Position numbers and translations under genes: made by a program | Part shown: piece after piece, positions 1 through 6,782 of the stretch | Layout: every line of letters starts with the position of its first letter | Numbering within the stretch: the stretch's first letter is position 1 | Notes under the pieces: generated by a model | The model's input: the letters and a program-made list of their open reading frames with translations, nothing else | Databases searched by the model: none | Told to the model about the DNA's origin: nothing | Origin: Acidobacteriota bacterium | Lineage (GTDB): Bacteria > Acidobacteriota > Blastocatellia > Pyrinomonadales > Pyrinomonadaceae | Direction: 5' to 3' | Assembly: GCA_003222835.1 (NCBI GenBank) | Contig: QHXE01000609.1 | Span: 1-8,094, forward strand | DNA length: 8,094 nt

Positions 1-36
1 CTTTTCTTTTTGGGCTACTTAGCGTAGGGTGTCGCC

Positions 37-43
37 GGGAGGG
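37..43 (+). promoter_or_regulatory. Ribosome binding site of the small basic protein gene
   Basis: The purine run GGGAGGG lies five bases before the ATG at 49. It is a good Shine-Dalgarno match at normal spacing, and it supports both the reality of this small gene and the choice of start. Confidence 0.6.
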
Positions 44-48
44 TCCGA

Positions 49-291
49 ATGAAACTACTAGCAGCATTGCAAAAAGAAGCACAAAAACTCACAAAGGCGA
101 AAGCTAGCCTCGAAGGGCAGTTGAATGCAATCAGTGCGGCTGTGAAAGCTTTTGGTAGTACTCTAGCTGCTGATTCTGCTAATGGCCGAAAGAAGAGAAA
201 GCGGCATATGTCTGCTTCCGCAAAAGCACGTATCGCCAAGGCGCAGCGAAAAAGATGGGCGAAAATTCATGCGGCGAAGAAAACCGCGTAG
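49..291 (+). CDS. Small basic two-helix protein, putative nucleic-acid-binding, function unknown
   Basis: This encodes 80 residues with no cysteine. Residues 1-37 (LLAALQKEAQKL..., LEGQLNAISAAVKAF) have a heptad-like spacing of Leu/Ile/Val and look like a helical, possibly coiled-coil, dimerisation segment. A short linker (38-46) leads to a strongly basic tail, residues 47-80: a RKKRKR cluster, then MSASAKARIAKAQRKRWAK. I know this tail type from many small uncharacterised proteins of Acidobacteriota and some other soil bacteria, where it is usually the only conserved part. The charge suggests binding to DNA or RNA, but I see no standard helix-turn-helix. The start is fixed by GGGAGGG five bases upstream. 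The gene runs opposite to the large minus-strand gene series and is probably independent of it. Real gene likely; function is inference. Confidence 0.72.
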   Translation: MKLLAALQKEAQKLTKAKASLEGQLNAISAAVKAFGSTLAADSANGRKKRKRHMSASAKARIAKAQRKRWAKIHAAKKTA

Positions 292-299
292 GTGTCGCA

Positions 300-581
300 A
301 TGAGATGGACAACCGACCCTGGAGCAATCCCTGGCGAGCCTTACGACTATCTCGACATTCCTAGAGGGGAAGACGGCGAAATAGGTGAAGCGAAAGCCGT
401 TATAATCGAGATCGATACGCCCGGAGGTTCTCGTTGGATTGACATCTTACCAATCGGCGTACTTTGTCCCATCGAGGGCGGTGGCCTGGGACTTGGAATG
501 CACGTCGAAAACGTTGTTGCCGCCCCAGGAGGAGCTGGCGTCGGGATCGTCCTGGACGGCGCGGAGGTCCCAGTCTCTTAG
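300..581 (+). CDS. Doubtful acidic ORF overlapping the pseudopilin gene tail-to-tail
   Basis: An open frame of 93 codons starts at an ATG nine bases after the stop of the small basic gene, with a weak AGGTG six bases before it. The first 49 residues (to about base 446) are free of any other gene and look protein-like: acidic, with a hydrophobic strand VIIEIDTPGGSRWIDI. The remaining 45 residues lie antisense to the conserved C-terminus of the pseudopilin and are a Gly-rich low-complexity run typical of a shadow frame. A 135-base convergent overlap is unusual. It could be a small gene translated with its neighbour, a decayed gene that lost its end, or chance. I recognise no family. Confidence 0.22.
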   Translation: MRWTTDPGAIPGEPYDYLDIPRGEDGEIGEAKAVIIEIDTPGGSRWIDILPIGVLCPIEGGGLGLGMHVENVVAAPGGAGVGIVLDGAEVPVS

Positions 582-935
582 GCCGGTCATGGGGTCTTTC
601 GGGATATGCCGCAGGAAACGCATCTTCTGTTCAGTCCCGGCACCGATGTTAACACCCTTGACGAGCGTATCCAGGTCCGGCGGATAGCCCTCGCTGCCAG
701 CCTCGACACGAATCAGCCCCCGGTCCGAATAGTCCTTGTAGCGGTCAATCGCGTCGCGCATCTGGCGCAAGTCGCGGCGCAACTCAAACTCTTTGTGCCG
801 GACCACCGTGTAGCGAAAGACGGGAAGTGACGCGGAGGCGAGAATGAGAAGAATAGCTGATGCAATAATTATTTCCAGAAGAGTCAATCCCGACTGAGGA
901 GTAGGATGTCTCTGGTAACAAAGATGAATTTTCAT
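447..935 (-). CDS. GspG-like type II secretion pseudopilin
   Basis: This encodes 162 residues from the ATG at 935. A TTG at 947 would add four residues; neither start has a clear ribosome binding site. Residues 1-16 form a prepilin leader ending in SG, followed by LTLLE, so the prepilin peptidase would cut after Gly16, and the Glu at position +5 needed for assembly is present. A hydrophobic helix follows (IIIASAILLILASASLPVF), then the charged helix (RRDLRQMRDAIDRYKDY) typical of major pseudopilins. The C-terminal part has IPKDPMTG-RDW and ends in FDVHSKS..ALDGTKYADW, which matches the usual end of acidobacterial GspG-like proteins, so the gene is full length. Such proteins assemble into the periplasmic pseudopilus that drives type II export. 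No other secretion gene lies in the window, so it is an orphan subunit here. It is the last gene of the minus-strand series, 21 bases after the propeller gene. Confidence 0.88.
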   Translation of the reverse strand: MKIHLCYQRHPTPQSGLTLLEIIIASAILLILASASLPVFRYTVVRHKEFELRRDLRQMRDAIDRYKDYSDRGLIRVEAGSEGYPPDLDTLVKGVNIGAGTEQKMRFLRHIPKDPMTGLRDWDLRAVQDDPDASSSWGGNNVFDVHSKSQATALDGTKYADW

Positions 936-956
936 TTGTAACAGCAAGCGACGGGC

Positions 957-1934
957 TTAGTGTTGTAAGTTTAAGGGCGCGTTCCTTAACAAGTCTTCTT
1001 TTGTCACCCATTCATAGTTTTGGGCCGTAGCGCCTGCGACTTTGGTTTCCGAATTGTCTTGAAGCCGCCTTACCCTCAGCCAATAAACTTCTGAGTCCGG
1101 CACAAGCAGTCCTCCTTCCAGCCAGCCAGCTTGGCTTACATAGGCGACGAAGCGAGAGTCGGGCGACCACCATAAGCCAGATTGAGCTTGCCACTTCTTA
1201 AAGAGCGCCTGTCTTCCCCCAATCCCTGTTGGGTCCATCGCGTAATACGTATCGCTATCGAGAAAGGCGATCCGCTTGCCATTCGGAGACCACGTGGCTT
1301 GATCTCCCTTAGTCTTAAGGTTCTGCGAACGGTTCTCTTCTGTGTCATATACTCGCAGCTGTCCGTCATCTTCATAGACGAAATGCTTGCTATCTGGCGA
1401 CCAACATTGCGAAGTGACTCGCCCACCCTTCGCTATTTCCGCGACAGCACCTGAACTGACTTCGAGAAGTCTTAGAGTTTCGCCTTGAAACCCAATGTTC
1501 ATTGAGCCTATCACCATCTTGGAGTTATCGGGGGACCAGCAGATACAATTATTCGCTGGCATTCGGACATTTCGGTACACTCGAAAGTCGCTTCCCTCTA
1601 TTCCAGAAACGGCAAGGTTATCCGACATCGCCGGGGAATCTGCCACAAACGCTATCATCGTTCCGTCTGGAGATATGGCTCCGATTCCGCCAGTCAGGTT
1701 TCTAACTTTGACTACGGACCGCCGCGAGAAATCCACAACGAGGATGGATCTGTTTTCGACTGTGATCAATGACAGTCCAGTTTGGCCTTGTAGCCGTGCT
1801 AGCTCCGCTCGGACCGATTGTCCTTGCAACAGATATCCTCCAAGGAACAAAACCAAACCGGAGATAGCCACGAGCAACGTAAGTTTCCGTCTAGAGAAGC
1901 GCGCCAGTAAACTCGTGTGTTGCATTGAAGACAT
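957..1934 (-). CDS. Membrane-anchored PD40 (TolB-like) beta-propeller protein
   Basis: This encodes 325 residues. A short basic N-terminus (RFSRRK) precedes one hydrophobic segment at residues 18-36, which fits an uncleaved signal anchor with the rest outside the cytoplasm. At least five PD40 repeats follow, seen as ISPDGTMIAFV (87), WSPDNSK (133), WSPDSKHFVYE (178), WSPNGKRIAFLD (215) and WSPDSRFVAYVS (256), enough for a six-bladed propeller like that of TolB. Such propellers bind proteins or peptides; no catalytic domain is visible, so a binding or scaffolding role is inferred. Cysteines occur near blade edges (CICWSPD, SQCWSPD). The start could be the ATG at 1934 or at 1925; an in-frame stop at 1941-1943 rules out anything longer. 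It lies 114 bases after the RHS gene and just before the pseudopilin gene, which suggests a shared envelope or export role. Confidence 0.85.
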   Translation of the reverse strand: MSSMQHTSLLARFSRRKLTLLVAISGLVLFLGGYLLQGQSVRAELARLQGQTGLSLITVENRSILVVDFSRRSVVKVRNLTGGIGAISPDGTMIAFVADSPAMSDNLAVSGIEGSDFRVYRNVRMPANNCICWSPDNSKMVIGSMNIGFQGETLRLLEVSSGAVAEIAKGGRVTSQCWSPDSKHFVYEDDGQLRVYDTEENRSQNLKTKGDQATWSPNGKRIAFLDSDTYYAMDPTGIGGRQALFKKWQAQSGLWWSPDSRFVAYVSQAGWLEGGLLVPDSEVYWLRVRRLQDNSETKVAGATAQNYEWVTKEDLLRNAPLNLQH

Positions 1935-1939
1935 AGGAT

Positions 1940-1945
1940 TTTATA
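1940..1945 (-). promoter_or_regulatory. Possible -10 element, leaderless start of the propeller gene
   Basis: On the minus strand TATAAA is followed by five bases and then the ATG at 1934. This is the distance expected if transcription began at the start codon itself, and no Shine-Dalgarno sequence is present before either possible start. The -35 position (GGTGGA at 17-base spacing) is a poor match. This is a weak suggestion that the last two genes have their own promoter besides read-through from the RHS gene. Confidence 0.2.
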
Positions 1946-2048
1946 CGAAGCGCCCTGGCGTTTCCACCTTCTTGGCTTCCTGGCAGGGCAGTATGTCCTC
2001 TACGACTGGAATGTTCTTAGAAAGACGATGCCTTTCAGAGACCGCTCT

Positions 2049-2603
2049 CTACCAGCCATAGGCCCCCGGCGGCCTCGGTGGGAAAAGATAGCCGGCCTGA
2101 CCAATCCATTTAGCCGCTGTGTTGCTCGTATCGAATGCAGTATAGCGGACTTTGTTTTGTGGGAAGTTATGGGTGAAGTATTGCATCTGATTCGTTTGAT
2201 AGCAAAGACAGGGAGTCAACCATGACCACGTGGCATATTGTGGCTTGTCAAAATAAAGGGTCGGGCAGTTGCTTCCATCACAAAGATTTAACCATCTCGG
2301 AAGCACGGCCGAAGGGGCGGCTTGTCCGTCGAGGGTATAGCCCCCATGGCTAGTACCTACGAGCCACCAAGCATGAGTGGCCCCTGTCAAGGTTATGGGA
2401 AAAAGTCTATCTGGTCTCGAGAACAAAAGAGCAAAACATATGTCGGGTAGATGTATAGGCGGAGGGAAAATGGGCACGATGGGTACACAGCCATATCCAT
2501 CCCAGTAATATTCAGGAGCACAGCCACATTCGCCGGTGCCGGGATCGCAACCGTAGCAGTAAGGGCCGACGATCGGGTAGCAAAGTTGGTCTCCATCCCG
2601 GTC
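2049..2603 (-). other. RHS C-terminal tip: cysteine hinge plus unassigned HAWW/SNTAA domain
   Basis: This is the coding region for residues 1384-1567 of the RHS protein. First comes a cysteine cluster with spacing C-x7-C-x2-C-x6-C-x-C-x10-C (1391-1422), then a Pro/Ile-rich hinge (VPIVPIFPPPIHLP), then a domain of about 135 residues. That domain contains THAWWLVG and YTLDG, a pair of cysteines in TPCLCY, and TSNTAAKWIGQAGY followed by PPRPPGAYGW at the end. I have a general memory of similar Asn-x-x-Ala ... PPP-GA-GW endings in other bacterial RHS proteins. The His-first, Asn-later order is reminiscent of permuted papain-like folds, but no catalytic cysteine stands where one would expect it, so I assign no activity. 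Hand counts of several 60-base lines give 40-50% G+C here, against 57-72% in sampled core lines. Confidence 0.55.
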
Positions 2604-5600
2604 TGTATACTTTGACGGACTATTGAGGGCATAAGCGTAGCGATTTAAGGTTTGTGGAGCGCGGGTGAATCCAGAGTGCGGATCCTTTGCCAACCAACGA
2701 CCCTGAGTCGAGGAGAACATCCTAAAGCGAGTCGGATCCAGACCAGTTTCCGTTTCATCTCGATGGCCTAGAGTGGCGAACCGTTTCTCCTGCGGAGTGC
2801 CGACCATATTCCATCCCTGGCCCCAAGGGTAATAAAGCTGATCCTGGGCCACGGCGCCCGTGTAATCGGTAGCTTGAGAGGTTGAACCAATTTTAGTTGA
2901 ATGCATGAAATAGGTCGCCTCGGGGCTGCCCTGGTAATGGGCCAGGTGGGTGCCCCTGAAGGGAACGACCCGAAGGGTCCAGTTCGTCCGATTGTGCTCG
3001 CCCAAGGACTCTTCCGATGCCTGATAGGCATATTCTGTATAGGTGGTTCCCACCAGCTTTTCAACACGCAGGCCAAAGGCGTTGTAGATGTAGCTTGCGG
3101 TTGAGCCGTTATCAATCGATTTCATGCGATTTTCGGCGTCCCACTGATAGGTATGCGAGCCCGTGCCTGTTCCGTCCACCGTTAAGTTACCTGCAGCGTC
3201 GTATGTATAGCCCGAATTACTGATTTGATTAGTGGACGCATTAAATGTGTAATTCGAGCAGAGGCCGTTCGTTTGCTGGTTCATAACGCAAGTCATGTTG
3301 CCGTAGCGGTCGTAAGAGAACGTCAAGTTGTGGGTGGCAGAACCCGTAGCCACGGAAGTCGTCAGGCGATTCACATTGTCATAGGTCATCGTAGCTGTGT
3401 GACCTAGGGAAGGGTTCGTGGTGTCCTGGAAATAATGCCCCACCTCATTTCTATTGTTGCCCGTTGCGGCCTGGGAGGGAATCGAGCAGGTCGTGGGGTT
3501 CGCCACCGCCGAGTAGTAATTATACACCGTGCAAGCGTTCGCGTTTGGGCTCGCAGAAGTCCCTAATTGCATGCGAACCTGCTGCAAGCGGTTGTTGTAA
3601 TCGTAAGTTTCCTGCTTTTGGGTGCAGCCCGTTCCAGCGCAGCCGTTTTGCAACGTGCTGACTCGGCCTTGCGGAGAGTAATGGATGTTCTGCGTGAGGG
3701 TGCCGGGGTGGGTGGAGTCGTTAAGTGAACTCGTAATCTGCGTGATCCGGCGAGCATTCGAAAAGGTTTGCGTAATGCTTTCGCCGTTGGGGTGCTGCCA
3801 CGAAGTTAAGTCGCCTGCTAGATCGTACGTATAATGGGTTTTCCAGATCGAAGCACTCGAACAATTGTATGGTGTGCACTGCCAGAAGTCTTGCGGACGT
3901 CCTCCTGTGTCGTAGCTATGGATCGTAATGGCTGTCCCGGTGGCCCCCGATGTATGGCTCAGGCGGCCCTTGGTGTTGGTCAGAGTGTAAGCTGTTCCCG
4001 AAACGGTTACGCTTGACTCGTCATAATAGAAATTCGCAGTTGGAGTCGAATCAGAATAGGTTCTCGAAGTGAGCCGATTCATTGCGTCATAAGAATACGT
4101 TGTGGTTATGCTGCGTGCATCTGTGCGGCGGCATACAGCGTTGGGATCGCCGCTGCAAAGCGCACCGCCAGACGTTGTGTAATAGAGATTTGTCGTTCCT
4201 GCTTCTGGGAGGGTTTCGGAAGCCTTCCGGGAGAGCCCGTCAAAGGTGTAGGTCCGTGTCTGGCTTCCTTGGACAGTTTGCGTCAAGTTGTTTAGGACGT
4301 CGTAGAGATGGCAGGTAGCAAGCGTCATATTGTTGCCGGAGTCCGGCTCGTCGGCTTCAATAATCCTGCCCAGAGCATCGGACCAGGTTTGCCGTTTCAC
4401 GCCTGCTTCATCTACCTTAAGCTCAGGATAACCAAGACCATATGTTCCCGAAGCGCACAATTGTGCGCTCGCGCCTCCGTGCGTGCTCACGTCTGCTCCG
4501 AAATAGTCGAAGTCAACATTTCCGTCGGGAAGTGTGAGGCCAGTCAAGCGGTCAAGCGCATCGTACGAGTTTGTGTAGAAGCCATAGGTTGGATCGCTGG
4601 TGCTGCGGTAGAGATTGGCGGTTTTCTGCACCCGCCCACGTGAGTCGTAAACTGTGGAGGTGGTTGTTTGGCCTTCAGGGTCACTGATGAGGACTTCGTT
4701 GGAGTCGCGCCCCAAACTATCGAGGTTCTGCTGGTTATGTTGACAACCCGTGCAAGAAGTCGACGGGGTCGCGTCAGTTATACCGGTGTAAGTATCCTGT
4801 TGGTTCGCACCGGTATAGCTTCTCAATTTCCAGCCACCGTCCGGGAAGTTCGTTTGCGTTGGACGATTCATCAAGTCATAGCTGACGTTCATGGTTAGGC
4901 CATTCTCGTCGGTCTGAGACGCGGTCAACCCACCGTTGCAGTTCCAGGTCTGAGAGCGCGATAGGCTCAGCGGCATGCTAATCGTTGTGGGAAAGGAGTT
5001 GCCGCAACTCGATGTTCCATAGGTGTATGTCGTAGTGTTGTTGTTGGAATCCGTCGAAGTGTTCATGGTCCCGGTGTCGTAATAGGTGGCGGTCGAACTC
5101 AACGTGGTGGTTCCCGAAACCAAATAGGTTGTGGTTGTTGCATTGCCGCGAGAGCCGGAGACAGAAATGTGCTGCGGGGTTCCGCTCGTGGCTGTCACCG
5201 TTCCTTGGTCGTACGTATAGCTGGTTTGAGAGGTCGGGTTGGCTCCTCCCGAGGCGTAGACTGAAACGCTGGCGGGCCGGTCGTTGATATTGTTTCCCAG
5301 CGAGGCGTAGCTGGTCACGGTCTTGCGCACGAGGCCGCCAGGCACGCCGCTGCCGTAGCCATATTCGTCCACTTCCGTCGGCAGCGCGTGGGTATTTAGG
5401 GTTGTGACTGTTTGCGAAGTTTGTCCGCTAGCCCAGGAATTGGTATTTGTGATTTGCGTGATGGGCAGCGTAATTGCGGTGGTGTTGCAAGGATAAGCCG
5501 CGCCGTTGTAGCAGGTGTAAACGGTGTCGAGGAGAGTTCCGGTGCCCGACGAACCCTTATAGGCCTGCCGCTCGGTCTCGTACGGCCCTTGGAAATTCAG

Positions 5601-6752
5601 CACGGTTTGATTCGCTTGTGGATCGGTCATGGTGGTGCCCCAACTGGGGTCGGAGCCGGAGCGCGTGTAGGTCCACGTGCCATCCGGCGTGGTGCGGGTC
5701 AGACCAGCCGCCGTCCCGTCCGCGCATATGATGCCGTTGCTTCCGCCGGTATAGCCGTAGGAAATCGTTCCTCCCGTAGGCAGCGTGACAGAGGCCAGGC
5801 GCCCTGTGACATTGGTTGAAGAACCAGGCGTGAGTTCGTAAGAAAAAGTGTATTTCGTGCCGTCTGGGAGGTCGATTTCGCTGATAAGATTCCCGGAAGC
5901 TGGCCCGTACTCGGTGATGCCGCTGCAACCAAAATTCGTTTGCACAGTGTAGGCGGTGTAATTCACCGTTACCGTCGAAGTCGTGCCCGCCGCATTGGTG
6001 TACTGAAACGTGACCGGGCTCGAAGGGGTTCCCTGCCCTTGCGCGGTAATGGCGGTGGTGCCGAGGGTGTCGGTAATAATCCGATTGGAAGGGACGGTGC
6101 CGCTGATCTGATTTCCGTTGGTATCCGTCAGCGTGGTGGGGTTTCCTCCCCAGTACAAAGAGGGGCTGAGGGTGTTGCCGGAGGGATAGTAAATCGTGGC
6201 CGAGGGTTGAGCCGTGGCGCTGATCGTGACCCCCGAGCCGTCAGTAGCCGTGGCCGTGGCAGAATAGGGCGGCGCGCCGGTACAGGGGGTTCCCACGGAA
6301 GCGTCCGAGAGAGTAAACGAAAAGGGAGTGATGTAGCCCGGATTCGAAGGCTGTGCGAAGTTCCAGTAGGAATAAATGTTGTAGTAATAGGTCTGGCCAC
6401 CGGAAATGCAAGATCCTTGCGTTACATCGTAGTAGACGTATCCGAAGGACGGCGCAAAACCACCGACGGGCCATCCCCACTGGTTTGCAGGAGTCCAAGC
6501 CGAGTTTTGAATCGACCAGATCGTGCTGTCGTAACCATCGCTATAGTTGAAGGGGAGGCCTCGCCCCGCTTTGTTCAAGACGGGGATCGCGAAGTGCACA
6601 TTGAGGTCCTGGTTGTTCACGATGTCAAAAGGGCCACCGCTAAAGCTGCCGAAAGGCTGCAAACCATAGCTGACTTGCCAGCTCAGGGCAGCGTGCGCCA
6701 GCAGAAGAGTGAGTGCTAGCGAAACGACGATTCGAACAAAAGCGCTTTTCAT
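2049..6752 (-). CDS. Large secreted RHS/YD-repeat protein with a variable C-terminal tip
   Basis: This encodes 1567 residues. Residues 1-21 are a Sec signal peptide ending in AHA. Residues about 39-70 (GGPFDIVNN...NVHFAIPV...GRGLPFNY) are the N-terminal signature of acidobacterial RHS proteins; a Ser/Thr/Gly-rich beta region follows. YD repeats fill roughly 530-1230, for example YDSRGRVQKT (about 702), YSYDAMNRLTS, YTYDAAGNLTVDG and WDAENRMKSID. The RHS core ends in YYPWGQ, RFRMFSSTQGRWLAKDP and LNRYAYALNSPSKYTDRDGD. YD repeats build a hollow beta shell that encloses a C-terminal effector. The usual self-cleavage motif DPxGL is degenerate here (DRDGD, residues 1384-1388). After it come six cysteines (1391-1422) and a tip with THAWW (His1460), SNTAA (Asn1544) and PPRPPGAYGW at the very end. 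There is no PAAR or other type VI adaptor, so export by Sec and perhaps type II is more likely. The ATG at 6767 is rejected as start because the ribosome binding site lies between it and 6752. It could be a toxin, an adhesin or another surface protein. Confidence 0.92.
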   Translation of the reverse strand: MKSAFVRIVVSLALTLLLAHAALSWQVSYGLQPFGSFSGGPFDIVNNQDLNVHFAIPVLNKAGRGLPFNYSDGYDSTIWSIQNSAWTPANQWGWPVGGFAPSFGYVYYDVTQGSCISGGQTYYYNIYSYWNFAQPSNPGYITPFSFTLSDASVGTPCTGAPPYSATATATDGSGVTISATAQPSATIYYPSGNTLSPSLYWGGNPTTLTDTNGNQISGTVPSNRIITDTLGTTAITAQGQGTPSSPVTFQYTNAAGTTSTVTVNYTAYTVQTNFGCSGITEYGPASGNLISEIDLPDGTKYTFSYELTPGSSTNVTGRLASVTLPTGGTISYGYTGGSNGIICADGTAAGLTRTTPDGTWTYTRSGSDPSWGTTMTDPQANQTVLNFQGPYETERQAYKGSSGTGTLLDTVYTCYNGAAYPCNTTAITLPITQITNTNSWASGQTSQTVTTLNTHALPTEVDEYGYGSGVPGGLVRKTVTSYASLGNNINDRPASVSVYASGGANPTSQTSYTYDQGTVTATSGTPQHISVSGSRGNATTTTYLVSGTTTLSSTATYYDTGTMNTSTDSNNNTTTYTYGTSSCGNSFPTTISMPLSLSRSQTWNCNGGLTASQTDENGLTMNVSYDLMNRPTQTNFPDGGWKLRSYTGANQQDTYTGITDATPSTSCTGCQHNQQNLDSLGRDSNEVLISDPEGQTTTSTVYDSRGRVQKTANLYRSTSDPTYGFYTNSYDALDRLTGLTLPDGNVDFDYFGADVSTHGGASAQLCASGTYGLGYPELKVDEAGVKRQTWSDALGRIIEADEPDSGNNMTLATCHLYDVLNNLTQTVQGSQTRTYTFDGLSRKASETLPEAGTTNLYYTTSGGALCSGDPNAVCRRTDARSITTTYSYDAMNRLTSRTYSDSTPTANFYYDESSVTVSGTAYTLTNTKGRLSHTSGATGTAITIHSYDTGGRPQDFWQCTPYNCSSASIWKTHYTYDLAGDLTSWQHPNGESITQTFSNARRITQITSSLNDSTHPGTLTQNIHYSPQGRVSTLQNGCAGTGCTQKQETYDYNNRLQQVRMQLGTSASPNANACTVYNYYSAVANPTTCSIPSQAATGNNRNEVGHYFQDTTNPSLGHTATMTYDNVNRLTTSVATGSATHNLTFSYDRYGNMTCVMNQQTNGLCSNYTFNASTNQISNSGYTYDAAGNLTVDGTGTGSHTYQWDAENRMKSIDNGSTASYIYNAFGLRVEKLVGTTYTEYAYQASEESLGEHNRTNWTLRVVPFRGTHLAHYQGSPEATYFMHSTKIGSTSQATDYTGAVAQDQLYYPWGQGWNMVGTPQEKRFATLGHRDETETGLDPTRFRMFSSTQGRWLAKDPHSGFTRAPQTLNRYAYALNSPSKYTDRDGDQLCYPIVGPYCYGCDPGTGECGCAPEYYWDGYGCVPIVPIFPPPIHLPDICFALLFSRPDRLFPITLTGATHAWWLVGTSHGGYTLDGQAAPSAVLPRWLNLCDGSNCPTLYFDKPQYATWSWLTPCLCYQTNQMQYFTHNFPQNKVRYTAFDTSNTAAKWIGQAGYLFPPRPPGAYGW

Positions 6753-6758
6753 ATTAGG

Positions 6759-6764
6759 TCTCCT
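6759..6764 (-). promoter_or_regulatory. Ribosome binding site that fixes the RHS start
   Basis: On the minus strand AGGAGA lies six bases before the ATG at 6752. The upstream in-frame ATG at 6767 overlaps this element directly (ATGAGGAGACC) and has no comparable site of its own. Starting at 6752 also gives a cleaner signal peptide, MKSAFVR followed by a hydrophobic run. Confidence 0.75.
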
Positions 6765-6782
6765 CATCGCTCCCTGTCGTCT

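Noticed and set aside
1495..2061. Open frame of 188 codons on the + strand over the propeller gene
   Set aside because: It is antisense to well-formed PD40 repeats, shows no domain and has an unlikely composition; a shadow frame.
2600..4900. Tandem DNA repeats in the YD-repeat region
   Set aside because: The repetition is at the protein motif level (YD-x-x-x-R/N-L); the nucleotide copies are diverged and do not form a DNA repeat array.
5557..5928. Minus-strand frame of 123 codons within the RHS gene
   Set aside because: It is an alternative frame of the RHS coding region, rich in His and Arg, without its own start signals.
5940..6719. Open frame of 259 codons on the + strand inside the RHS gene
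   Set aside because: It is antisense to the RHS coding region, is very rich in Arg and Gly, lacks a recognisable domain, and arises from the biased composition of the Thr/Ser/Gly-rich region on the other strand.
2049..6752. Type VI secretion RHS effector
   Set aside because: There is no PAAR domain or other VgrG adaptor at the N-terminus; a Sec signal peptide is present instead, and no type VI gene is nearby.
6753..6767. Longer RHS start at the ATG at 6767
   Set aside because: The AGGAGA ribosome binding site lies between this ATG and the ATG at 6752, so it would be translated as part of the protein; 6752 is the better start.
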